Part shown: positions 12,301 to 22,789 of the stretch, one piece after another
How the letters are laid out: each line of letters starts with the position of its first letter
Numbering within the stretch: the first letter of the stretch is position 1
Assembly (NCBI GenBank): GCA_963970005.1
Contig: CAXAMN010026472.1
Coordinates: 31,031 to 95,030 of the forward strand
DNA from: Durusdinium trenchii
Taxonomy: Eukaryota > Sar > Dinophyceae > Suessiales > Symbiodiniaceae
Direction: 5' to 3'
Length of the DNA: 64,000 nucleotides
The notes under the pieces: generated by a model
Seen by the model: the letters and a program-made list of their open reading frames with translations, nothing else
What the model was told of the DNA's origin: nothing
Databases searched by the model: none
Program-made: the position numbers and the translations under genes

Positions 12301-15300
12301 AAAGGGACATCGTCATCCATACCATTTGGAGTCTTTCCCATCTGGGAGTTTCGTCGTGTCCAGACACCTGCCTTCCAAAACACCCCCTTGATGGAGGAAT
12401 CTAGTGCCAAAGGTGAGGGTGGCCGAATTGACCTAACGTCCAGCCACGGGAGGCCTTTACACCTGGATGCGGCCCCAGCTGCTTCTCGCCGTGGAAGGCC
12501 GCTCTGCGTGGCGTAGGTGGTGGGTTAGAAAGCCCGTTGGGCCCGTTGGGGTGATGTTGAGGGATGTCTCAGCTGGATTCAGCTAGAGGATAGTCTCTCA
12601 ATCACCAATTCACTAACCATCTCGAGCATGTTCTGAGGGGTTGACGGCAAAGAAGACCCTCCCAAGCTTCACAATCATCGCTTTAAAGTCAGGCCCACCT
12701 CAAAATCACCCAGATTCTGTTGAGTATGGATTGCTTTGTGTGTACTATAGGACCAGAGGTGTAGGTCAATTTCAGGAAGGCATGAAGTGTTGTTTCACGT
12801 TTGCCAGAGAACAACCTATGCAATAGGAAGCTCCTAGCGGGGCCAGACACTATTTGTCCAGACATGCTGATGTACGAGTTATCATCCTTTGGCTGCCCAA
12901 AGTCTTTGTTGAGAAAAATGGTTTGCTTCAAGTCAACATGCAAGCTTTGCCTAACTTCAAGCACAAATCAGAGGTCAAAACAGGGCTGCATGAGCTGAAA
13001 CATCTCTAGCCACCAAACTTGACGCATCCACTCTTGCGTTGCAAACGTCTCAATGCCAATCTGGAGCAGTTCAATCCGGGAAGCAGTTGAGCTTGGCCAT
13101 GACCTGTGTACCAACAGACTAAACAGGAAGGGCCCCGGTTTGCCCCCAGGACCCTTCAGTTTTTCCCCTTGTCCCAGCCGTTGTTTGACTTTTCCAACAG
13201 GATGCTGTTATCCCAGGCACGTGGCGCGTTTAGAGTGCTGATCGCGAAAGTGGGGTTTTGAGATGGTTTTAGTTATATATATATATACAAAGAAATGCAA
13301 TTGTTGCAGCTGGTCTAATCTGTTCCTGTTGTGCCCAACCTTTTCTTCAACAGGAGTGTAATGGATTCCAGAACTTGAACTTGCTTTGCCTGGCCCTGTG
13401 TTCACAACAAACCACTCTTGTGCTGACTGGACTCAAGCAGTCTTACACATTCTTGCAGTACCAAAACTACAATGTGCAACCATGTTAAAGGTCAAGCAAT
13501 CAGAAGGCTTTTTGAAGAGGATCAACGACAATCTGCAACCAGAAGGCTGTTTGAGGATCGACCGAGCTTCCAAGCTTTTTTCAGGCCACATCGACATGGA
13601 GAGGTTTGAACGCATTGCCAGCTTCAATCAGCCAACCAGCAATCGAAGTGGAGACCTCAAGGATCCTCAAGGGGTTGCCCGCATTAACACCTCCTTGCAG
13701 TATGAATGACTTCGCATGATTTGGTCATTGAGAAGAGCTTTCTGTTCCACGCTTGGCAAAATTCACACTGAACTGCAGAGTTATGATAGATGATCTACTG
13801 CGGGTGCACTTTAAAAAAACTGGGTTGTGGAGGTAGAAGAAAGACAAGAACCACATGCCATTTGGCGTATTGACTCAGCCGATGGTAAGCCTTAATCAAC
13901 AAGGTGAGGATGGCAGGCGTTTGTGCGCCATTCGCCCCAAATGACCCTAAACCGTGAGGTTTCCTCTTCAACTTCCATGGACGATTGCCGGTGAACCACG
14001 ACTACTATGAGCCTGGAGCTCAGAGACCATAGCAGGTCGTCCGGTGAAATACGACACCGCACCTTGCCGTGGCTTCTGTGACCTCGCACGTTGGCAAACA
14101 TGAATCCTTTGGCGAGCCCAAGGTGAAATATGACCATTATGACCCTGAGAAGGGGCTGTTTCGCTTGAAAGAGATTTTCCACAATGTGTGTGTGAACGCC
14201 AAGTAGCTGAAAGCTGGTGGGTTGGATTCACTTCTTCAGCTACCATTAGGTTCGAACCACTGAGACAAGAGTCTCTGAGCTAAACAGCCGATTCAACAAT
14301 TCAACTATGCCGAATGAAACTGTTGGAGAATCAATCATGCATCAACTCCCTACTGAACTGTTTTTTGAATGTTCCTCAACTTCTCTACCTTCAGCATTGA
14401 TCAGATGCCATCGGCCCCTCAAGGAAGGTCTCTGTCCGAAAGGCGCTCTTGCAGTTCGAGCGGCTGGCAGATGTGAGCGTTTGGGACTCCTGGCGCGTTC
14501 AGGATGAACGGGTGGAGGGATGGGCCAGAGGAACGGAGGAACCGAGGGAGGAATGGAGGAAAGTTGTGTAATTACATAGAATCCTTTGTTTTTGCTGCTG
14601 TTTGTCACTGGAAGACCAAGCTTGGGAAGCTTCCTCTAGCCTCTCAAACCATCTTAAACCTCCCTGCAGGCCGTCACGAAAGGGGCTTTCTGGGCAACCC
14701 TAGATGATGTGCATGTGGAGCTCAACCCCTTTGGTTTTGCCCAAAGTGCGCTGCTGAGGTGGGTGGCTTCATTGAGGAATACTTCGAAGTCATGGGCAGC
14801 TTGGAGAGGAAAAGCCTTGGAGAGGATCCCCAAAACGGAAGTGCAGGCAGCCACATGTGACATGTGTTTTGGCACCTTTGCAGATACTCCCTACTATTTA
14901 TTGTAGGGAGTACGGACTCGGTGTTTTAGGATGCAATGCATATGCTGCGCTTAGATCTCTGCGGTGCTCCCTGCTAGTGTATGTCTCAAGTTTGCATTTC
15001 TTCATTTCCCACTTCCCCAAGCATCCCAAGGTATCAGAGTGACGGCTGATTGAGAATCTGCCCAAAGTATGTCTCACAATCAACTAAGTAACTCAGACCC
15101 TTGACATCGAGTCAGTCACTCATATTCATGATGATACATGCTGATCCATTTGGTCCCCAAGTGATGAAACCTGACCGTCTTTGCACTCAAAACATCCAGG
15201 CAAAATGTGGGGAACTCACAGCTGTTGATGAATCTAGGCAGCAGCCATTTCTGCTTGGTGCCAGAGGGCACCTCTTCCTGGACGCCACTTGGCCCAGATG

Positions 15301-15896
15301 GAGACATTGGATGAGTGGGCTTGGAACGTCAGGGCTTACGGCACAAGGGGAACCCTGAAAATTTATGGGTTTGCATTCGTGTCAAGATCTAACCAAATGT
15401 TGCGCAAGTTTCAAACAACAGAACTTGGAGTAATTCGATCGAGCGCATGAGACATCCGTGTCTACCCTATCAGAAACACAGCCCATCAAAGGCAGGCAAG
15501 CGCAAGACGGACTCGATGACTCGGTCGATCCAAGGAATCACCTTTACGAGAGCTTCTTTGCTGGGTGCATTCCACTCATCCTCTCCGACCGCTACGTCCT
15601 GCCCTTCCAGGCCAGAGAATAGGGTCTGGCCACACGTGCAGCCTCGAATCCAATGATCAGGTCTGAAGAAGAGAACATCTTTGCTACACCATGTAAAGCA
15701 TTTCTTATTTTCGATGAACAGTCGCTGCAAAACGGTGTTTTACTATGGTAGAAACCCGGGTGTTCTACCACCTGAACCGGCGCACGCCCCGACGTGCGTC
15801 CCCGATGGAGCTCCACGGGGTTCTCCCGATGGAAACCGACTCGAGCGACTCGAGGATCTGATCGACTGGCCATCGCTGAGCGTGCGCTGGCCACAG
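9354..15896 (+). CDS. Exostosin-family (GT47) glycosyltransferase, main catalytic exons
   Basis: Continuation of the exons at 1650-2017. Exons: 9354-9423 (WGVEVLLHRYFASSTCRTTN), 9981-10028 (ADLFLVPDYRACHLHL), 10259-10298 (APTYMHKGLTRIE), 10608-10645 (DDYHSQIIRNHK, less sure), 11592-11666 (RKQGMDHIFIFSDGM), about 12165-12207 (DHIAHSIFLTTEA), 14428-14496 (VSVRKALLQFERLADVSVW), 14759-14795 (VGGFIEEYFEVM), 15238-15283 (GSSHFCLVPEGTSSW), 15535-15610 (NHLYESFFAGCIPLILSDRY) and 15855-15896 (DLIDWPSLSVRWPQ). The series 'CLVPEGTSSWT-NHLYESFFAGCIPLILSDRYVLPF' is the diagnostic C-terminal block of the exostosin domain, with the D of 'LSDRY' in its usual place. The last four junctions keep phase exactly. 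One or more exons between 12207 and 14428 and the C-terminus after 15896 are not recognised. Likely an endomembrane glycosyltransferase; donor and acceptor sugars unknown. Confidence 0.75.
10698..10860 (+). CDS. Possible exon, unknown
   Basis: After an AG at 10696-10697 an open frame reads DVPKDAHFELCQQIEESYGI and continues as a plausible amphipathic helix to about 10860. It lies inside the exostosin intron between 10645 and 11592 and is not needed for the exostosin reading. It may be an extra exon, a remnant, or chance. Confidence 0.25.
11142..11164. repeat. (GTA)n microsatellite
   Basis: About seven uninterrupted GTA units inside an exostosin intron. Confidence 0.85.
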
Positions 15897-17779
15897 GCCG
15901 AGCGGTGCTCCAGAAGGGATGAGGCTTTCAATGGTTTCACTTTATCGATCAATTGCATGATGTGCACAGCTGTGGAAAGCTGGTTGCTTGGGGCTGAACA
16001 CTTGGAGATTTGAGATGCTCCTAAAATTCAATGCAACATGGGCCCCTTGATTCATCCAGCGGTGACACAGAGCCTTCGAGTCTTTGGAATCAGTGCTGGT
16101 GAGGACGCCGTGTCCTTGGAGATGTACGTCTACGTGAAGGACTCCATGCTTTTTCCATGGCGAGGCTGTGCAGTATCTTGCCAATTTGCCTTCAATCACA
16201 CACGCACGCACACACTTGAGAAGGTTGCTCCGTGGAGCGTGATTTCAGGTAGCTTCNNNNNNNNNNACACACTTGAGAAGGTTGCTCCGTGGAGCGTGAT
16301 TTCAGGTAGCTTCGCGGTGTGCATTAGCCCTTTAAATCTAGATACTGCAGGAAACAACGTATGAGACAGCGTTGCACTGACTTAGAAATCTCAGCGATTG
16401 AACATCAAAATTAGTATTTAAATTGCAGGTACGTCACGGTGATCAGCCGTGATATCCTAGTCAACTGCATGGAGCTTCGTTGGCGACAGCCATGCAGCGA
16501 CTCTGTCGCCCCCTGCTTCTGTACAGAAAAGCTTGTAGGGTAGATTAGAAAAACTAGGGTAGTGTCCTTGGAAACAGGAGTGGACACACACACACACAAG
16601 GTCTTTATGTCGGCTGAGAACTGCAAAAGGGTGGACTATCCACCTTTTTATGCACGGTTTTATACATCTTTATACCTTGATGGTTAGGACAACCAGGATC
16701 TGTGGGGCGAATGGGAACTGTGGCGAGCTGCCCAGACCAGGACATGGTGGAGAACCGCCGTGAGCTGGTTGAGACGATGAAGTTTGGAGGCCCAGGTTAA
16801 TGGTTCGGTGGGGAAAAGCTGGAGGGTGCTTTGAGGGGGTGTGTGGGGGAGTGTTGGCGGATTTATATAAACTTGCCGATCTGTAGGCAAGCGTGATATT
16901 GATAGTGTAGCTTTGCCCCTTTCCCTTGAAACAGCTTCTTTGCAGGAGCACTTCATCACTGGGTGGAAGAAGCTCTGGCACCATTGCCTTTACTCCTCAA
17001 ACTGTTCTTCAAGAGCTTTCCCAAGCTAGTGTCCAAGCTAGGAGTGGTTTACTTCAACATTCAAAACCAACGGTCAGACTAGTCGCTGGCAGGAGATGCA
17101 CTTCCCAAATTACAGTCATGATATGTCATAATTGTGTGTACATTGTATGTACTCCAACTATCTCCAACTCAATTTGAACAGGACATTCTCTAGTCCTGGT
17201 GTTTTCGGAAATGCACCTGACAGATATGTAAACTCCGGCGTCTTTTCGGCTTACACCCACCTCTAAGGCAGCGCGTGGATGCACACGCGTGTTGGTTCAA
17301 CTTCTACATGCTTGATGGCCCTTGTTCGTGCGATTCTCAGAATGGCAGAGAGAAGCCACAGACACGACTCGGGGCATTTCAGATCCACAAAACCAGTCTT
17401 ATTGGGGTGCCAAACAGTTAAACAAGCTGGTGCAAGGGGGGTCGCAATCCCAGCACGGCTGGCAAGAAGATTTGCATAAATAGGATGGTCTCGCAGTAAT
17501 TACATCTTTTTCAAGCACAAGTTCTGCAGATTAGTACGTTTCTGGCGACAATCAGGCGATTCTAGATTCGAGCAATTCGAGCAATGCTTTGCAGACACTT
17601 TCAAGCTCCTGTCCAGTCCCACAAGTTGCTGACAGCCAAGGCCCTACAAGGCCATTTTGCACGACTTGGAGCAGCGTAGCCGGAACTTGCCCAAGTGCTC
17701 ATGCGGGCGGGCACGCTTGGGTGAGATGTTCATGATACATAAGAGCATTTGCCCCATCGTACGCGAAATCTGTTGAAAT
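15897..17779. other. Unresolved region downstream of exostosin exons
   Basis: Probably contains the last exostosin exons, but none is clear. A frame near 16056-16150 (SLRVFGISAGEDAVSLEMYV) is a weak candidate. Contains the N gap at 16257 and an (AC)n run near 16583-16600. Confidence 0.4.
16210..16313. other. Assembly gap with identical flanks
   Basis: Ten Ns at 16257-16266. The 47 bases before the gap (16210-16256) and the 47 bases after it (16267-16313) are identical, both beginning ACACACTTGAGAAGG and ending CAGGTAGCTTC. The simplest reading is two contig ends that overlap but were joined with a placeholder gap. Confidence 0.85.
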
Positions 17780-18566
17780 ATTTAAGGGCTTACGCCCGAC
17801 AGCCGGCCAGGGGCCCAAGCAAAGGGCTTGTTGCAGTCGTGGTAGTGTTCTTGTCGTTGTTGTTGTTGTTGTCGTCGTCGTCGTTGTTGTTGTTGTTGTT
17901 AGCCCAGCAGCCGACCACGATGCAGACGAAGCACCCCGGTGCGGCACGCATTTCCAGCATTATTTGGGCTTATGTTGGGCCATGTTGACCCATCTGGAGC
18001 CACAAAGCCGGAAAAATGGAAGAAGCAGAAAACACTGTAAAACACACAATTCCACAGGGGTCGGCGGCAGGGGCGGGACTCCCCTCTCTCCTTCGGGCCG
18101 TGTCCTTGCCGTAGGCGTCTTTCCTCTCCGTAGGAGAGAGTGGCGTCCCGCCCCTGCCGCCGACCCCCCAACAGACCATGTAGAATCGTGTGTTTTACAG
18201 TGTTTTCTGCTTCTTCCACTTTTCCGCTCTTGGGGCGCAAGATGGGTCAACATGGCTCAACATAGGCCCAACATAGGCCCAAATAATGCTGGAAATGCGT
18301 GCCTCACCGGGGTGCTTCGTCTGCATCGTGGGCGGGTGCTGGGGCAACAACAAGAACAACAACAACCACCATCCCCACCACCACCCCCACAACACCCACG
18401 TCCACATCCACAACCACCACAACCACAAGAACGACAAGAACAGAACAACAACAACAACATCATCAACAACCACGACAACAAGAACAACCACAACCTCGAG
18501 AACCTCACCACCACCACCACCACCACCAACAACAACAACACCAACACCAACACCACCACCACCACC

Positions 18567-18598
<32 letters not shown>

Positions 18599-18849
18599 CA
18601 ACAACAACAAGAACAACCACAACCTCGAGAACCTCACCAACAACAACAACAACACCACCAACACCACCAACAACAACAACAACAACAACACCACCACCAC
18701 CAACAACAACAACAACAACAACCACGACCACGACCACGACCACGACCACAACCACAACAACAACAACAACAACAACAAGAACACTACCACGACTGCAACA
18801 AGCCCTTTGCTTGGGCCCCTGGCCGGCTGTCGGGCGTAAGCCCTTAAAT
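17780..18849. mobile_element. Palindromic (foldback) element with TTAA ends
   Basis: The first 75 bases (17780-17854, starting ATTTAAGGGCTTACGCCCGA) are the exact reverse complement of the last 75 (18775-18849). Inner parts also pair: GGTGCTTCGTCTGCATCGTG near 18320 with its complement near 17920, and GTCGGCGGCAGGGGCGGGA near 18060 with its complement ending near 18165. The centre is about 18085-18141. TTAA stands at both ends (17782-17785 and 18844-18847). No coding frame for a transposase is present, so it would be non-autonomous. The poly-Asn/Thr/His frames over it are translations of the microsatellite. The arms differ in length because the right-arm trinucleotide tract is far longer than the left. 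Confidence 0.75.
18345..18785. repeat. Expanded ACA/ACC trinucleotide tract in right arm
   Basis: About 440 bases of CAA, CAC and related triplets. The mirrored tract in the left arm (about 17845-17905, GTT/GTC) is only about 60 bases long. It contains internal higher-order copies, for example 'AACCACAACCTCGAGAACCT' at about 18487 and again at about 18614. Confidence 0.85.
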
Positions 18850-19126
18850 TAAGGGCTGATGCCCCCTGCCGCCTACCCCAGTGGGACCGTTAGCAGCCAA
18901 AGCAATCAGAAGAGCACACTGCTAGCTGCGAAGGACGAAGGAATTGAATGAAGTGCTCAAGATTGGAACGCCTGAATTGATTGGTTTCTTGAACCAGGCT
19001 TTGTGCCCAATGTGTTTGCCATTGTCTGTCTAGGTGTTTTGCACAAGCTGTTTGTGTCCTCTCGTCCGTAGCCATGTGCCCAAACCCGGCCTCCGCCGAT
19101 GTCCACACCACCAACGACTTATAACT

Positions 19127-19668
19127 CGTCCTCGGACCTGCTCCCGAAGCTCCCGGTAATCTCTCTCGCGAGAGCTTTCCACAATCTAATTCCACTCCAA
19201 GAACGACAGAAAATTCGTCCTCGGAGCTGCTCTCTCAATTCTAAACGTTGCTTTCTGACGGCAGTGCAAAACTCTAATTCCAAACCCAAACTGAGCGTTA
19301 CTTTCTGACGGCAGGATGGAGCAGTGTTGCAGCACCCTGTTCGGAGGCCCCCACGATCTGCTCTACCACAGCGGTGGTCGGCCTCGTGCGTTTTGCGCCC
19401 GCACGGAAGGCATGCTGCACCCCCAACCAGAGGCATCTCTGGCTATTACAGCTAAAGCCAAACTTTGCAAGCATGCACGTAACCTGAATACTTGCAGCTC
19501 CGGCGCAAAGATATCCGTCCGGTGTCCATCTTTTAGTCGTGTCCCGCTGCCACGAATAGTGCAGTTGTTGAATCCCTGTGAACATGCACCAAGTAACTGC
19601 ACGGAGCCGGATGCAGCAGTGTTCTCTGACGCGCTCCCCCGCCATCGGCTGGGGTCGGCGGATTTACA
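19127..19668 (+). repeat. ~540 bp direct repeat, copy A
   Basis: Starts CTCGTCCTCGGACC and ends at GGGGTCGGCGGAT. It contains two copies of the motif TTTCTGACGGCAG and the block ATGGAGCAGTGTTGCAGCAC. It matches copy B at 20830-21376 over most of its length with small indels. No gene is evident; frames differ between copies. Confidence 0.75.
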
Positions 19669-19683
19669 AGATGTAGAATGTAG

Positions 19684-19711
19684 ATAGTTAGATAGATAGA
19701 TAGATAGATAT
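19684..19711. repeat. (GATA)n microsatellite
   Basis: Six or so GATA units just before the 42 bp minisatellite. Confidence 0.8.
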
Positions 19712-19717
19712 CGACGC

Positions 19718-20145
19718 GCAGATTTCGTGGCAGGCAGAGCACTTAGTGAACCTCGCGCAGATTTCGTGGCAGGCACAGCACTTGGTGAACCTCGAAGTGC
19801 AGATTTCGTGGCGGCGCAGCACTTGGTGAAGTTTTCGCGGGAGGCTCTGCAGCGCTTGGTGAACCTCGAAGTGCAGATTTCGCGGCAGGCACAGCGCTTG
19901 GTGAACCTGGAAGTGCAGATTTCGCGGCAGGCGCAGCACTTTGTGAACGCGGCAGGCACAGCGTTTGTGCACCTCGAAGTGCAGATTTCGCGGCAGGCGC
20001 AGCACTTGGTGAACCTCGAAGTGCAAATTTCGTGGCAGGCGCAGCGCTTGGTGAACCTCGAAGCGCAATTTCGTGGCAGGCGCAGCGCTTTGTGAACCTC
20101 GATGTGCAGATTTCGTAGCAGGCGCGTGCAGATTTCGTAGCAGGC
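19718..20145 (+). repeat. 42 bp minisatellite, about ten units
   Basis: Unit resembles CAGATTTCGCGGCAGGCGCAG followed by CGCTTGGTGAACCTCGAAGTG. Because 42 is divisible by three, a frame stays open and would encode a 14-residue repeat VQISRQAQRLVNLE. The minus strand stays open too. Units vary by substitutions and a few indels. I treat it as a satellite, not a gene. Confidence 0.8.
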
Positions 20146-20154
20146 GCAGCGCAC

Positions 20155-20340
20155 TGTTTTAGCTGCTCACTCACTCCCTCACTCTCACTCACACTCACTC
20201 ACATCCACACTCACACTCACTCTCACTCACACACTCTAACTCACACACGCGCTCACACTCACACTCACACTCACACTCACACTCACACTCACACTCATCA
20301 CTTTCAGTCTCACTCTCACTCTCACACTCACTCACTCTAC
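20155..20340. repeat. (ACTCAC)n microsatellite
   Basis: Nearly pure ACTCAC/CACTCT hexamers over about 180 bases, directly after the minisatellite. Confidence 0.85.
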
Positions 20341-20829
20341 TCACCACCATCGCCGCCGTCACCACGATCCTCACCTTCATCACCGCCGTCACCTCTCCGG
20401 ACCCCAATGCGTCTAGATAGACTTTCTGATTGTAGACCTCACACACACACACACTGTTTGGGGTCTCTCGCCGGGATAATTTTTCACGACTGTTCGCGGA
20501 AAGAGACGTGGTTCAAGTTCATGGCGCTTTGAACCGTAACGATTTACAGGGAAAGTGTGTGAAACCACCCAAGTGGGAAGTCTAACCATCGAGGTGCTGA
20601 CGTGCAGTCTCTTGCAGGGCATGATTTCATGCGTGGACCAACGAAGCTGGGGCACAACTTTGGTTTCATGGGCCTTTGATTTCTGCTTTCCTTCAATCTT
20701 CTTGTGACTTATGATTCGATGGTTTCCCAATGTTTGTTGCATTCCTTCAACAGCTTGATTGTGCCTTCTGCACAAAACGACTCAGTGCCAAACGTTGCTT
20801 TCTGACGGCAGGAAACCTCTCTTCTTCTC

Positions 20830-21376
20830 CTCGTCCTCGGACCCCCTCTTGGAGCTCCCGGCGATCTCCCTCGCCACGCTTTCCACAATCTAATTCCACG
20901 CAAAAACGACCAAAACTTCATCCTCCGAGCTGCTCTCTCAGTGCCAAACGTGGCTTTCTGACGGCAGTAAAAATCTCTTTTCTTCTCCTCTCCCATGAGC
21001 CGTTCTCCAGGACCTCCCGGCAAGCGTTGCTTTCTGACGGCAGGATGGAGCAGTGTTGCAGCACCCTGATTGGAGGCCCCCACGATCTGCTCTACCACAG
21101 CGGTGGTCGGCCTCGTGCGTTTTGCACCCGCACGGAAGGCAGTCTGCGCCCCCAACCAGAGGGCTAAAGCCAAATTTTGCAAGCATGCATGTAACCTGAA
21201 TACTTGCAGCTCCGGCGCAACGATATCCGTCCGGTGTCCATCGCTTAGTCGTGTCCTCGCTGCCACGAATAGTGCAGTTGTTGAACCCCTGTGAACATGC
21301 ACCAAGTAACTGCACGGAGCCGGATGCAGCAGTGTTCTCTGACGCGCTCCCCTGCCATCGGCTGGGGTCGGCGGAT
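20830..21376 (+). repeat. ~540 bp direct repeat, copy B
   Basis: Second copy of the repeat at 19127-19668, same orientation, 1.7 kb downstream. It shares the TTTCTGACGGCAG motifs (also at 20800, 20950 and 21026), the ATGGAGCAGTGTTGCAGCAC block and the end at GGGGTCGGCGGAT. The pair could be LTR-like, or the unit of a 1.7 kb tandem duplication. Confidence 0.75.
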
Positions 21377-22431
21377 ACCTCTACCCTTAGCTGTGAATGC
21401 TCAAAAATGCAGTGGGCCCCGCTTAACAGTAAACATATTGTGTGGCTGAGCCTGCAAACACAGCCACTATCGCTGATACCGGCCAGAGCCGCACCCACGA
21501 CGGTCAAGGGCAGCATTCCCGTTTGCTAAAGGATGCTGAAAAGGACTCGGAGCGTCGGGAGATGCTGCTGGTGAAGCGAGCCAAGCTCTTGAGAAACCTT
21601 GGGCACGCTGGCCTCACGGCTGACGTCAAGAGATCGGCAAGGACGGATGCCCGTGGGCAGATGTGTCCTTAAGACACATGGCTGAGGAATGTGAGCATGC
21701 GCTGGGCTTACCGGAATTTGTCGATCGCTACAGTGCTGAAGCCACGTTTATTGAGCACATGACTGAGCAATGACATGATTCAAGAGGTGCTTGCCTTATG
21801 GACATTTGTGCCGTCCACCACGAACACGGCAGCAGGTGACCTTTGGCGTGGGCTTGAGGACCGAAGCGTTTGACGATGCTAATTTTGATCTAATTTGGAA
21901 AGGTTTACTGGGGTCACACGTGTGAAGCACCTAGATGATGTGGAAAGGGCTAACGGCCAATTCGCTGCAGCCTGCACTTCGCTTGATCGAGCATAAGAAG
22001 CACCGGAGTGACCAAGCCGAGCGGCAAAAGACCTCAGCCAGCATCAACAGCCGCTAGTCGAAGCTGAATGGTTCCCACTACGTCAGTGCAACGATGCTGT
22101 CCTCATTGTGATGGTGAGTGCTGGGGCGTTTGGTGGTCCAACGATGGGCGCGGCTGGTACAAATACCAGCCATGATTGCATGCAAGCGGCGCAGTTCATG
22201 TTTCAGCATTGTTGGCATGGCTTGTGTGACATTGGCAGGAATAGCAGTGGTGTAACACCAGTCTCACGGCCGAACCGATTTCTACAAACTAGTTCATGCT
22301 GGTCGTCCCCGTGCATGGGATGGCACAAAGGGGGTGTAGCAAAGTTACTAGTCCCAGCTTAGCAGTACTCGTGTTTTGAATTGTCTTCACAAGTCGTGTG
22401 GCTCAACCTGTAAGTGCAAAACCCAAATGAG
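21377..22431. other. Unresolved; one exon-like frame
   Basis: A charged frame (LKDAEKDSERREMLLVKRAK) runs from about 21530 to 21640 and looks coding, but no neighbour exon joins it in phase. It could be a degenerate gene piece. Otherwise nothing recognisable. Confidence 0.35.
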
Positions 22432-22789
22432 GTTCAACAAAAACTGCTCGACCGAAGAAGCGCCAAGCTGGGCCTGGCCGACCTTTCATTTGGCGGCTAG
22501 AATCTTATCCCGAAACTGTTCTTATCAGCTCACATCCCCTCTCATGTTGCCTACAACCAGAACGATGTGTGACCTCCAAATCAGAAACCGTTGGCCAGGT
22601 ACTTGCATCCATCCCATTGGCTCCCGTGAACGCCGCAAGCTGTGATTCTTCAGGCCTTTCTGACTTGCCCGGAGGAAGGGTTTTGAGGAGGATTTGTCCG
22701 AATTGCCTGCCACACTTTGGACCTACTGCCACAACATTGAGAGTGCCAAGACACCTGTCCATTACAAAGAGATTGATTGTCCTAGACAG
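22432..22789 (+). CDS. Unknown protein, three joined exons
   Basis: Exons 22432-22495 (VQQKLLDRRSAKLGLADLSF), 22529-22566 (AHIPSHVAYNQND) and 22679-22789 (GFEEDLSELPATLWTYCHNI, then SAKTPVHYKEIDCPRQ). The first junction uses a GC donor and restores a Gly and an Ala codon; the second and the last donors are GT. All three stay in phase. I do not recognise the family. The start and the 3' part are missing; the reading continues open past the GT at 22790, but with poorer composition. Confidence 0.5.

Noticed and set aside
12290-12500. Candidate exostosin exons RDIVIHT or FPIWEFRRVQTPAF
   Set aside because: Two overlapping frames both look plausible and neither joins the exons at 12165 or 14428 in phase, so I left them out.
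14669-14906. Open frame AVTKGAFWATLDDVHVELNP and onward
   Set aside because: The exostosin exon 14759-14795 (VGGFIEEYFEVM) lies here in another frame and joins its neighbours exactly.
17964-18839. 291-codon frame rich in Asn, Thr, His and Gln, and long Val/Leu frames on the other strand
   Set aside because: They are translations of the trinucleotide tract in the palindrome arm; no non-repetitive domain is present.
19363-20198. Long minus-strand frames (151-263 codons) with CACREICTSRFTK-like repeats
   Set aside because: They follow the 42 bp minisatellite, which is open in several frames because its length is a multiple of three.
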